Source of the DNA: Phyllostachys edulis
Taxonomy: Eukaryota; Streptophyta; Magnoliopsida; Poales; Poaceae
Length of the DNA: 64,000 nt
Direction: 5' to 3'
NCBI GenBank assembly: GCA_036346405.1
Contig: CM070550.1
Span: 13,922,115-13,986,114, forward strand
The notes beneath the pieces are model-generated. The model saw only the letters and a program-made list of their open reading frames with translations. It searched no databases and was not told where the DNA came from. Shown here piece after piece: positions 10,643 to 21,250 of this stretch. The translations under genes were made by a program, and so were the position numbers. Numbering within the stretch: the first letter of the stretch is position 1; each line of letters opens with the position of its first letter.

Positions 10643-12193
10643 GATTTTTAAATAATAATAATAATTTGTAAAAGATAATTACAGAAATAAATAGTCAGAT
10701 AAAATAATTACACAACTAAGTCCCTGTCGCTATTTCAACTGGCGACAGGAGAGCTCTGCCCTATAAAAGAGCCTCGAAACCCTAAAATTCGGGGATAACT
10801 TACTTTTGTTAAGAAAAAAGAGAAAGAAGGGGCGGGGGGGGGGATGGAGAGGAGAGAAGTTAGCGAAGCACTGCCTGTCCGGTCGCCCACCTTTCAGCTA
10901 AATTTTTTAACTGAATGAATTACGTAGTTTTAGATGTACGATTACGTAGTGCAATATGTGTTGTACGCAATTTTTTTCTGTGGGTAGTGTAGCTTTAGAT
11001 ATGTGGTTCATCGGAGAAATCTTGTTTACGGTGCAGTACGTCAAATATGTTGGATGTCACCAATTTCAAATTTTACTACGGTCAGGGGACTATTCTTGAG
11101 GGTCCCGACGGGATTGATTTGCGTTATTTCTAATCGGTGACCATGCCCATGCCAAGAGCAGAGCAGCGTACATGGGACGCTGTGATGCGGTGGTTGTTCC
11201 ACACATTCGATTTGGATCGTTCTGTGTATAATATGAGATTGAGTTGCCTTGCCCCCCGACCAACATAGAGCACATATTGGGAGTTAGTTCAGCTCAAGGA
11301 AACAATGTCACGGCAGTCATATGTACGCATGGCGAGGGAGGAAGGGTGAGATTTGGTCATTCTGGCTCAAGCATATGCCAAGCTCACTCATGCGTCCACG
11401 GCTAAAAAAGAAGGGGGTGGTGATGCAGAAGAACAAGTCGGGGACACAATGGCCGAAGGTCCGGAGTAGCCGACATCGTCGATGAAGACCCTACTAAATA
11501 GTTTTCTGATTAGGCAAGCTACCGGGCTTGCTGACGAGGGTGAGGAGCTGGAAGCCTTAGTGGAAAGGGTGGATCTCCAATATCAGGGGTACATGGCATT
11601 GTCAGAAGATGAAGAGTACAGTGATGAAGATGATGTGGACTAGCAGGCGGTTCCATCCGAGTGAAACACACACCAGTTCGACAACCTCATCGCCAACGAT
11701 GGCTCTTGTGTGCCGTGGGAGTACGACTAGAGCGATGTCAGACAAAGAGCTATGTACAAATACAAGGAGGTCGTGCAGGAGGCGGTCAAATTCTAGGCCT
11801 TATCGGTGCGACGCACTTTCACAGTCGTCAAGTCTAACCCAATATTCTATGACGTGAAGTGCGACATAAAGGGATGCCCTTAGCGAGTGCACGTATTTCA
11901 GCCTAAGTGAGACACCTACTGGAAGTGCTCCATAGTCGTCCCACACACATATGTCGTCGCTAAGTCAGTGCAGTCCTACAGGAACTTGTCATCAGGCTTC
12001 ATCGCCAACCTTATATACGGTGAGATCGTGGATAATCTAGATTTTGAGCCACGGTCCATCATTCGGGCGATTGAGGCAAGGTTTCAGTACACAAGCAGCT
12101 ATGTCAAGGCGTGGAGGGCAAAACAGAAGGCATTGAAATCAAGTTTCGATACATTCGAGGACTCTTACCACAACCTCCCCAGCCAACTCGGAG

Positions 12194-13719
12194 TAGGGGT
12201 GAAAACGGATCGGATACAGACGGATAATGGCTCTGCTATTGTTTTCATTTTTTTTCCGGATGCGGATACGAATACGGATGCGAATAATATCGAATATGAA
12301 TACGGAGCGAATACGAATCGAAACGAATACGGTCACGGATATTTTTTCGAAACATGAAAACCCCTTAAATTGCATACCAGAAATTAACGAAAACATATAA
12401 CTAGTTTGTTTGATGCAAACATTCATAAATTGTTCATATTTCTTGGGCTCAGCCCAATCTTCCTTTTTGGGCCAGCCCGCCTCTTTTCTCCCTTGGCCCG
12501 GTTGGCCCAGCCACGTTCGGTATCCCCCTTTTTTGGCCCAGCTCCCACGCCATCTCCTCGTCTCTGGCTTTCTTCTTCCCCAGCCAAAACAGTCGAGCCA
12601 CCCGTGCCCTCTCTCTCACTCACCCTCACGCTCAAATTTCGCGACTATTTATTCGTGCGCGGTCTAAGCATTTGATTGATTTAATTTTTATACTGTGCTG
12701 ATACTTATTATTATTGCTAAATTTTTTTGCTAAAACTACTACTATTAAACCTCTAATGAATTTTACCTTTTTACCCTCTCAGCTAAATGCTGGTTTTCTA
12801 TCCCTTTTTCTTAACCCCGAATCTTACCTTACCACCTAATCCCTTTACTCTCTCTCCTACTAACTCAGTGGCAAAATATCCCTCATCGCACGCTTATATC
12901 TTTATCTTCTTCTTCTTCATTCCTCACTCCACTCCCCATTCTTTCTCTCCTTCCCTTTTCTAGATTCTTCCGCCATCGCCGACTCCTCCTCACGGTTGGC
13001 GCCTCCACCCACGCCATCCTCACCTTTCGCTTTGTGCGGCTGCCACCCGGCCTCCACTGGTGCCGCCTCGCCTCCTTGGCCAGCACTACCGCCTCTTGGC
13101 TCGGCCCGACCTCGCGCTAGGCTCGCTCTAGCGCCACCTCCGGCCCGTTGACCACCATCCGCCTCAACACGGGCCCCTCCCTGTCGGCGGCCACACGGCA
13201 GCGCGGAGACCCTCGGTCGCATGCTCGTGTGAGCGGCTCGGGCCCGCCGACGTCAAGGAGGACACGGAGTCCTCGGGCGCGAGATCGAGATCAGCCGACG
13301 AAAGCACGACCTCACATGGCGCGGTCATGGGAGAAAGCGGTATGGTGGGCGAGCAATGAGGGTGGCGCTGGTGGTGGTTGGACACAGCATCGTCGGCGCG
13401 AGGGCGAGCGGCGCGCATGGGGCGAAGCGAAGGAGGAGAGGACGCCATGCCGAGAGGAGGTCTTGTCGTTTGCCCGTGAGACAGTGCCGAGGGTGTGCTG
13501 TAGAAATTCCGGATATCCGAATTAGGCTTATCCGGATAATCCGTATTCATATTTGTATCCGCCGGATATCATGCCTACCGTATTCGTTTCCGTTTCCGAT
13601 AAAAAAAATCCGAATCCGTTTCCGATCCAAAAATTATCCGAGAAAAATCCGATCCGGGACAATCCGAATCCGTTTTCGTCCGGATCGGTCGGAAACTATC
13701 CGATCCGTTTTCACCCCTA
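12194..13719. mobile_element. non-autonomous hAT element nested in the MULE
   Basis: The terminal repeats are TAGGGGTGAAAACGGATCGG at 12194 and the matching inverse ending in TTTTCACCCCTA at 13719. The flanking 8-bp duplication is ACTCGGAG (12186-12193) against ACTCCGAG (13720-13727), seven of eight matching. Subterminal zones (12200-12350 and 13500-13700) are crowded with CGGATA/TCCGGAT-type motifs, typical transposase-binding repeats of hATs. The interior (12440-13500) is GC-rich and has no transposase. It could contain captured host sequence, but I recognise no gene. Confidence 0.9.
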
Positions 13720-14777
13720 ACTCCGAGTCATACAAGACAGAAATCCCGACACTCATGTCGCCATTAAAGATTCCACGCATCCAAACTGGCCCGATAAGAG
13801 GGTACTGGAGCGAGCATTCTTCTCCTTTGGTCCATGCATCAATGCATTCCGGCTCTGCCATCCAATCTTGTGTGTGGATGGCATATTCCTGACTGAAAAG
13901 TATAAGGGCGAGATACTGACCGCAATAGCGACGGACAGAAACAATCAAGTTCTTTCCATGGCATTCGCTTTTGTTGAAAGCAACAACACGGATAACTGGT
14001 TGTAGTTCCTAAAGAATTTGAGGCTTTCTGTTGTACAGGGCCATCCAAACGTATGCATCATACGTGATCGGCATGCAGGCCTACTGAGTGCAATAACTCA
14101 GCTACAGTAGGGAGATAATGAACCACTTGCATGGGCGGATCTGCAGAGCAGGTGGTGCATGAGGCACTTGGGTGCAAACTTCTACAAGCGATTGTGCAAC
14201 CAGAACTAGCAGCGAAAGTTCGAAGCACTCTAGAAGATTCTTGATGAGCGGACTCAGACACGTAGAATGGAGGCAATGAGAAGGGCTGCTCCAAGCGTCG
14301 ACCAGGCCCCCGAAGCATTGCCACAGCTACCCACAGATGGTCACAGTCTGACGAGGAGGACGGTGGCGTAGGTGAAATACTTCTCAGACTAGATTGATCA
14401 CAGGCCTAAGGAGAAGTGGTCGCTGCTACATGACAGGGGTGGTGCTTGATATGGTGTCATGACAACCAATCTAGTTGAGGTGTACAACAGGGTCATGCGT
14501 GGCGCAAGGTGCCTCCTTTTGGTTGGTATTTTGGAGGCAATTCTCCGCGGTACCATAAACTACTTTGTTGACAGAAGTAACAACGCGTCGCTCGCCATGG
14601 CAAACGACAAAGTGCTCTACTCCGCCATGATCACCAAGTACATGGAGGAGAAGAGCAAGAAGGGTGAGATGCACCGAGCATTTAAGATGAGCACACGAGA
14701 GCTTCACTTCGAGATAATGTGCAGGGATAAAGAACATCGCGGGACGAACCGCGAGAGGATCACCCACGAGTGCACGC

Positions 14778-16351
14778 TGTTGGAAATATGCCCTAGAGGC
14801 AATCATAGAGATGATTATATTTCCTTATGTTCATAATATTGGATAAAATATTATCTTGTTCTAAGAATAATATTGTTAATATTGATTATCAAGTATGTGG
14901 CTTGATTGTGAAACTCTATATTTCTGCGATAATTATTCTTATACGATCCTTGGTCGGAAACATATGAGGACACATATGAATAGACTAGCATATGTATTGG
15001 TTGATGACTATGTTTCACGGGTCATGGATATGGAGATATCAAACCAATAATATGGACACATGTTAGAGAACATGATGTTGGATTAGACCCACCTTGAGAC
15101 ACTATTGAGATTGTTATGATTCTATGTGTCATTAGTTGGTCTCAAGCAATGTTGATGTATAATCCTTAGACCTGAGATCAGCATGGTTTCCTACATATGT
15201 AATAACACTCTTAGGGGTTGCCAAACGCTACACCGTAACTGGGTAGTTATAAATGTAGCTTTTGGGTATGCTATGAAATATGCAGAGGAATGTGACTGGT
15301 CGGATATGAGATTTGCCCCTCCTAACATAACAGGAGAGATGTCTCTGGGCCCCTCGTTGTGGTCGGATAAAGAAAGTGCATGGCCATGCCACTAGTAGTC
15401 GAAGTGTTCGACCACGTGAAGTAATTAGACACTCGATCGAGAAAGTATTGAACAGTCCATGGATGACACAACATCTCACCTGGAGTTCAACCACAGATAT
15501 CGTGAGGCAAAGGGAGTATACACGAGTAGATCACTTAGTTCGATTCTGCTATGCATCGTCGATGGAGATACAAGCCGGTTGTAGATCGGTCGAGCGTAGT
15601 CCGCAGGTGGTCGTAACACAGGTCGTAAGGAATTCTGGTGGTGGTGATCAAATACAAGCCGTCAGATAGAGATAGGACACAGTCGTAAGTGACGAGGACT
15701 TGGTCGTAGATCATATTGCATTAAGGTTCGTCCGATATAATTTGTGTGTATTTGGGAATCGTTATGCTCTGCTAGGAACCGCTACGCTCGTGATCGGAAA
15801 GGGTTTAGAGTCACAACCAATTACGCATGAATCTATAGGGTCACACACTTAGCGGGTTGGAACAAACCAAGATCGTAATCTGATTCGACAAGCGTGTTCG
15901 GATAGGATCCGTCACGAGCACTATATAAGGAGATGCATGAGGCTGTTGGGAGGTACGCGTGAATCACCACAGAAACCCTAGCCGCCATCTTCCAAAGAGC
16001 TCTACCGTGCGATTTGGTGCTAGCACACCTGCGCATGGTTGTTCCTTCCCTGGACGTGTGGATACCGTAGAGGCGCTAATGCGATTGTTGCGCTTGAGGA
16101 CGATCCGCGATCTTCACAAGGAACTGCAGAGGTTGCTAGAGGAGACGATTGACTCGCGAGGACGCTGGACGATCGACTACGACCACTACATCGACGCGCT
16201 CTACGTTGGACCAGGCTGCTCCAACCCTTCTTCCGCTGCTCTGCGCGTCTGGTGGTAACGATCTGTGATCATCTACTTGCTTGGCTTCCTGGATTGCGTG
16301 GTAGAATTTTTTTTTTGTTTGTTGCTATCGTAGCCTGCCCGTGGCCCAACA
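14778..16351 (+). mobile_element. copia (Angela/BARE-like) solo LTR, copy 1
   Basis: It starts TGTTGGAAATATGCCCTAGA, the hallmark start of Angela/BARE-type copia LTRs of grasses, and ends CCCAACA at 16351. The flanking pentamers are CACGC (14773-14777) and TACGC (16352-16356), four of five matching. It interrupts the MULE transposase frame. Most of it aligns with the copy at 60782-62429, except for a central zone (about 15540-15700) carrying GGTCGTAA-type repeats. Confidence 0.88.
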
Positions 16352-17296
16352 TACGCTACGCCGCGTTAGTTGCGTATGCACTTGCAATAAGCCTCTTCTA
16401 CTGCACAGGCTCTAATCCCTTGTCATGGCCGCATGTTCGATGGTGGCGCAATGTCCCAGCCAGTACCTCTCTGACTACTTCAACAAGGAGGAGGTAATGC
16501 AAACCTGGAGTGCAAAGATGTATGTTATGCCGTGGTTAGCCATTTTACTGGCCATCCGACCTAGGACAAACTTATCTAGGCGGTGAACATTGATAGACTT
16601 AAGGGGAAGGTTGGCTGGCGACAGATGCGTCGCATTAGGAACGACATGGACGAAGCAGAAGCCGACTGTTGTACGAAGAAGTGCTCCATTTGCAAAGAAT
16701 CTGGGCACACCTTCAAAAAATGTCCTACGAGAAATCCACAGGACGAAGGAGACATCGACAGTCCGGACGTCGTCGCGGGGACTTCATCCGACCGCTCCAC
16801 TAGAGGCGGTCCACAAAGCGGATGTTGAGGTCGCGTCCACTGCTAAGGTTCGTCCGGTTGAACTATGTGATGCCTAATGCTTTGTAATATCACTTTGTTT
16901 GTAATATATCCAATGTCGGATGTTATGTAATATCAGTGTGATTTGTCGTACGTGGCAACGTTGCGCTGAATGTTGTATCTTTGTGATTTATTGAGAGAAG
17001 ATGTTATGACGTTGCGCTAAATGCTACGTACTTATCTATGATTTGTCGACAAAAGATGTTATGACATTGTGCTGAATGTTACGTAATGTCATTGTGATTT
17101 AGGATTTACAACCGTCGTCAGATAAATTCTGCTGCAGATGATTTTTTTTTAAAAGGCAACCACTGCGAAAGGGTCCCTATCGGCGATAGGCTCCTGTCGC
17201 CATTTCAACTGGCGACAAGGGTCTAGTTGTGTAATTGTTTTATCCCGACTATTTATTTATGTAATTATTTTTTTATCTTTATTTTTTTAAAAAATC

Positions 17297-17346
17297 GTTG
17301 TTGGTACGTCCAGATACCCGACAGTACCAACCAGTGCGATGGTGAC
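17297..17346 (+). repeat. short flank repeat following the MULE
   Basis: The phrase GTTGTTGGTACGTCCA.ATAC..AGTACCAACCA, which starts with the MULE target duplication, stands here, again at 17440, and in diverged form at 10498. It separates the MULE from an orphan copy of its terminal repeat. Confidence 0.75.
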
Positions 17347-17439
17347 ACGCCATTTGAAATAGCGACAGTGGCCTAGCTGTATAATTGTTTTATCCCGACT
17401 ATTTTTCTGTAATTATCTTTAAAAAAATAAAAAAAAACG
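17347..17439. mobile_element. orphan MULE terminal repeat
   Basis: About 90 bp matching the right terminal repeat of the MULE at 10643-17296 (TTTGAAATAGCGACAG, ATAATTGTTTTATCCCGACT, then the A/T-rich end). It is again followed directly by GTTGTTGGTACGTCCA. There is no matching left end, so it is either the residue of an earlier insertion at the same target word or part of a tandem duplication that copied the MULE end with its flank. Confidence 0.8.
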
Positions 17440-17712
17440 TTGTTGGTACGTCCACATACCCGGCAGTACCAACCACTGCGTTGTCCACGGCGTTAGTTGA
17501 TGGACCGAGCTCACTCTCTCCTGTTAAGCTGCAATTTGCGTGCGTTGCTGTTGATTAGTGGCGTTGCTGAATTGCTTTGATCCGGAAGTACCAACCACTG
17601 CGATGGCGACGGGTCCACGGCGTTAGTTGATGGACCGAGCTCACTCTCTCGTGTTAAGCTGCAAATAGCGTGCGTCGCTGTTGATTAGTGGCGTTGCTGA
17701 ATTGCTTTGATC
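17440..17712 (+). repeat. two tandem ~130-bp units upstream of the COBRA-like gene
   Basis: Two near-identical units (17440-17582 and 17583-17712) share GTACCAACCACTGCG, ACGGCGTTAGTTGATGGACC, GAGCTCACTCTCTC and GTGGCGTTGCTGAATTGCTT. The second ends where the CT-rich leader of the gene starts. A diverged copy lies on the far side of the MULE at 10498-10640. Confidence 0.85.
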
Positions 17713-18031
17713 TCTCTCTCTCTCTATTCGCTCGTCTCCCCACCGACAGAAAGAGGGAGGAGAGGCTCTATCATCCCGCTCTTCTTTATTCCCCGCAGTG
17801 TCGGCCTGCATGTGTGGTTTAGCCTCGGCAGCTGCCGCACATGCTTTAAGTCCCACCCAGTCGCCTTCCCACAACCACCGCCCCAGATCTCCAAGTCCCC
17901 CCTCGTCCCGGCGCGCGGACGGACACTGCCGCCACCGCCGCCTCCTTCGTCCAGACTCCAGAGAGAAGCAGAGAGATCGGTGGGTGTAGTAGTTATCGTC
18001 TGCGGGAGAGTGTGTCGGTGGAGTAGGGGAA
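17713..18031 (+). promoter_or_regulatory. 5' leader and core promoter region of the COBRA-like gene
   Basis: A (CT)n tract at about 17711-17727 is followed by a GC- and C-rich leader without an upstream ATG in a strong context, apart from a short one near 17807. No clear TATA box is visible. CT-rich initiator-type leaders are common in plant genes. The transcription start cannot be set from sequence alone. Confidence 0.5.
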
Positions 18032-20828
18032 ATGGCGGTGGGTGGCGGCGCCGGGAGCTCCAGATCCGCCGCTTGCTGCGCCGCGCTGCTCGCGGCGGTG
18101 CTGCTCTTCTCCGCACCGGCCACCACAGGTTCGGCTTCTTCTCTCTCTCTCTCGTTCCGCTTGCTTGTGCCGCGTCGTGCGAAGAGGCAGCGGGTTAGTT
18201 AGATCCGTGCGCCCGATCGCGTAGGAGTTTGATGAGATGAGGCGGCCACGAGATTCTGTTGCGTGCTGGTCAATGTGACCCCCGTTTCGTTGGCCCTGCC
18301 AGTGTCGGTGGCTACAGTCTGGTGTCGGTGGCTATTGATTCTGATCCCACTGGGTTCAAATTCAGTTCGTTCCTTTCGTGTTTGTCCGAATTCTGACGCC
18401 AAATTTGGTAGTTAGCTTTCCATAGCTGGGAGAAGAGTGCACTTCAAGCTTCCGTCTCACATTATCCAGTGCCACTGTCTGCTGATTCTTGTTCTAAATT
18501 TCCTTGTGTCCAGCTCCGCGACGGTAGATCTGTTCAGGTGGCAACCGAATTAGTAAAATATCTCAAATCAATTGTAATTCATTGCTAAAAGGATCCCGTG
18601 GTGAACTTAAGCGGGTAGATCTTGCAATTTGGAATCAGGATGTAACATTGAGTGCATCTATTGTGTCAATTCACCCATGTTTTTTTTTGTTTGGGATATC
18701 TATCTGATATGCACCATTTGTTTGCTCTTGCAGAGGCTTATGATTCTCTGGATCCAACCGGTAACATAACGATAAAATGGGATCTTATGCAGTGGACTCC
18801 TGATGGTTATGTTGTAAGTAGCACCCCCCACATCAACAGCTGTCTTTCGTCTCAATCAATTAGGCCATGATTTTTCTTTGCTGAATAGATGTTGACTTGT
18901 AGCATAGCCAATGACTGATTACGGTACTAGCAACCAAGTTGTATATCACATATTTTTATGGATATCTGGTTACCTTGTATGTGTATCATGATTTCCCCCA
19001 AAATGTCTCATGTGCAGGCTGTTGTCACAATGTACAACTATCAACAATTCCGACACATCCAGGCACCTGGGTGGCAGCTGGGGTGGACGTGGGCTAAAAA
19101 GGAGGTCATTTGGTCTATGGTTGGGGCACAGACCACCGAGCAGGGTGATTGCTCAAAATTCAAGGGCGGCGCTCCCCACTGCTGCAAGAAAGATCCCACG
19201 ATTGTTGATCTACTGCCAGGCACTCCATACAACCAGCAAATTGCCAATTGCTGCAAGGCAGGAGTTATAAATACATTTAATCAGGACCCATCAAATGCTG
19301 CTTCCTCCTTCCAGATTAGTGTAGGTCTTGCTGGGACTACGAATAAGACGGTTAAGGTGCCGAAAAACTTCACTCTTAAGGCCCCAGGTCCGGGTTACAC
19401 GTGTGGGCGTGCTTTGGTTGGCAGACCTACTAAGTTTTGGACCCAGGATGGGCGCAGGGCAACCCAAGCTCTTAGTAAGTTGCCCATCTATTACTCTTTG
19501 CTGCTTGCTATCAATTGCTTTGAATGCTTTAGCAAGCTAAACTCATCATAATAGTTTAGCTTGTTCCTGTTCCTTAATTATGATTTCTGAATGCTAGGCT
19601 AAATTATGTGTAGGATTAGTGAAAAGAATGAAAACCATTGAAATGGAAAGGGACTCGTTCTCGAAGGGAGACAGGTTCATCACCTAGAATCTATGGTAGT
19701 CGATATTTGTTGAAAATAAGTTACTGCTGGGCCTAATAAAATGTATTAATGTAGCCCATTTCAGTTAATTTTGTTCTCTAGAAAATAATGTATGTTAAAT
19801 GCAGCAAGCATCAGAATGGTTCCAGTTCTACACAAGTTGTTTTGTTTAAATTTTATTGCAGATAGTTTTCTTTATTTAATGGTTCTTAACAAAGACGTTC
19901 TATATTCGCAGTGACATGGAATGTGACCTGCACATACTCCCAATTTCTTGCTCAGAAGACTCCGACCTGCTGTGTATCTCTCTCATCATTTTATAATGAC
20001 ACAATTGTGAACTGCCCAACATGCTCGTGTGGCTGCCAAAACAATGGAAGTAGGCCAGGAAGCTGTGTAAAGTGAGTTAACATAACTGTTACTCTTACTA
20101 TGCTTCCTCTTAACTCTTAAGGTTCTAGCTTTCTGCAAAAGCTAACAAATTTTGTGCATTTCACAGTGAGAATTCACCTTATTTACAATCCGCCATTGAT
20201 GGCCCTGGCAAATCGACCGGCCAGCCTCTTGTCCAATGCACTTCCCACATGTGCCCAATAAGAATCCACTGGCACGTGAAGCTCAACTACAAGGAATACT
20301 GGAGAGTGAAAATCACTGTCACAAACTTCAACTACCGCATGAATTACACACAGTGGAACTTAGTCGCTCAGCACCCTAATTTCGATAATATCACCAAGCT
20401 GTTTAGCTTCAACTACAAGCCACTCACCCCATATGGAGGCGGCATAAGTAAGTTAAAATGGGAAATGGTTTTACTTTTTAATCGAAATGCACCTGTACCA
20501 TCTCCCTCTGATGGAGTTTATTCCTTCCATTTTAGATGATACCGCGATGTTTTGGGGAGTAAAGTTCTACAATGATTTGCTCATGCAAGCTGGTCCGCTA
20601 GGAAACGCGCAATCGGAACTACTTCTGCGGAAGGACTCCATGACTTTCACCTTTGATAAGGGATGGGCCTTCCCACGCCGTGTGTACTTCAATGGTGATA
20701 ACTGTGTCATGCCGCGCCCCGATGACTATCCATGGTTGCCTAATGCAAGCCCTCTAACAAAACAACCATTGGCACTCCCACTCTTGGTATTCTGGATTGT
20801 GTTGGCTACTTTGCTGGCTTATGCATGA
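18032..20828 (+). CDS. COBL: COBRA-like GPI-anchored cell-wall protein (455 aa, six exons)
   Basis: Exons: 18032-18128, 18734-18813, 19018-19474, 19912-20071, 20167-20447, 20536-20828. All have GT-AG borders and join in frame to 455 codons plus TGA, the usual length of short (COB/BC1-type) COBRA proteins. Residues 1-33 are a signal peptide (CCAALLAAVLLFSAPATT). The COBRA domain starts with EAYDSLDPTGNITIKWDLM and includes GWQLGWTWAKKEVIWSM. The Cys-rich CCVS region (PTCCVSLSSFYNDTIVNC, then CPTCSCGC) follows, and several N-x-S/T sites are present. The C-terminus ends in a hydrophobic LALPLLVFWIVLATLLAYA tail after PNAS, as needed for GPI anchoring. Family members sit on the outer plasma membrane and wall, bind cellulose and control microfibril orientation and crystallinity (rice BC1, Arabidopsis COBRA). 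No defect is seen. Its upstream region is interrupted by a MULE. The exact rice paralogue is not assigned. Confidence 0.96.
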
Positions 20829-21250
20829 TGAATGGGACCGAGAGGTTCAGTGAGCTTCAAGTTGTTGTCAGGTTCCATGGGGTGCGCTGCAACAGGTCAT
20901 TTGTTCATTCAATTCCACGGTTGCATAAAAGAGATGGGTGGCACGCTGAGGAAAGCTGATATATGTGTGTTTTGTAAGTTAAAAGGGCCAAAATGTATTT
21001 CTTGTTTGGTATATACTGGCCACAGCACTTGGTGAACTTAGTTACTGCAAATTAGGTAATTACAGTTGCACCTTTTGTATTTTATAGCAAACCCAGAATT
21101 TTTAATTGAATTATATGACTGCCTTTCTTCTAGTAAATGTATGGATTCCATAATAAGGTTTTGTAAAATTTGTGAACAGAAAGGATGCTGTTGATTGAGA
21201 TCATTTAGTTTTGTTTTCTTGCTTCCTCTTCCCTTTGAACCAAGTTATTT
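20829..21250 (+). other. probable 3' UTR and downstream region of the COBRA-like gene
   Basis: AT-rich sequence with several TTTGTAA- and AATAAGG-like near-upstream elements (about 21065-21170) compatible with plant polyadenylation. No other feature. Confidence 0.45.

Larger units (their letters stand above)
11060..16770 (+). pseudogene. MuDR-like transposase pseudogene (interrupted twice)
   Basis: MULE transposase motifs appear in order. An N-terminal segment WDAVMRWLFHTFDLDRSV lies near 11170 and an acidic stretch SEDEEYSDEDDVD near 11605. A conserved block (RAIEARFQYTSSYVKAW, near 12065) runs up to 12193. After the hAT insertion comes the first catalytic-Asp region CVDGIFLTEKYKGEILTAI (about 13872), then AFAFVESNNTDNW and NVCIIRDRHAGLLSAI (about 14050). 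After the solo LTR, SQYLSDYFNKEEVMQTWSA follows (about 16453), then a CCHC knuckle C-x2-C-x4-H-x4-C (16682-16726). Several stops and frame changes interrupt the reading, for example NW followed by a stop near 14006. The protein would cut and join MULE ends; this copy cannot be active. Confidence 0.88.
10643..17296 (+). mobile_element. MuDR-like (MULE) transposon with nested insertions, 6.65 kb
   Basis: A perfect 10-bp duplication GTTGTTGGTA (10633-10642 and 17297-17306) flanks it. The terminal inverted repeats are about 110 bp: the left end begins GATTTTTAAATAATAATAAT, and the right end read in reverse begins GATTTTTTAAAAAAATAAAG. Both continue into an AATAAATAGTC..ATAA..AATTACACAACTA block and a hairpin-like TTTCAACTGGCGACAGG box. 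Inside is a decayed MuDR-type transposase. Two later elements lie within it, a hAT (12194-13719) and a copia solo LTR (14778-16351). Removing them leaves about 3.5 kb. It sits less than 750 bp upstream of the COBRA-like start codon. Confidence 0.92.

Noticed and set aside
14778..16351. A full-length copia element in the MULE
   Set aside because: There is only one LTR, no primer-binding site or internal domain after it, and near-matching pentamers directly flank it.
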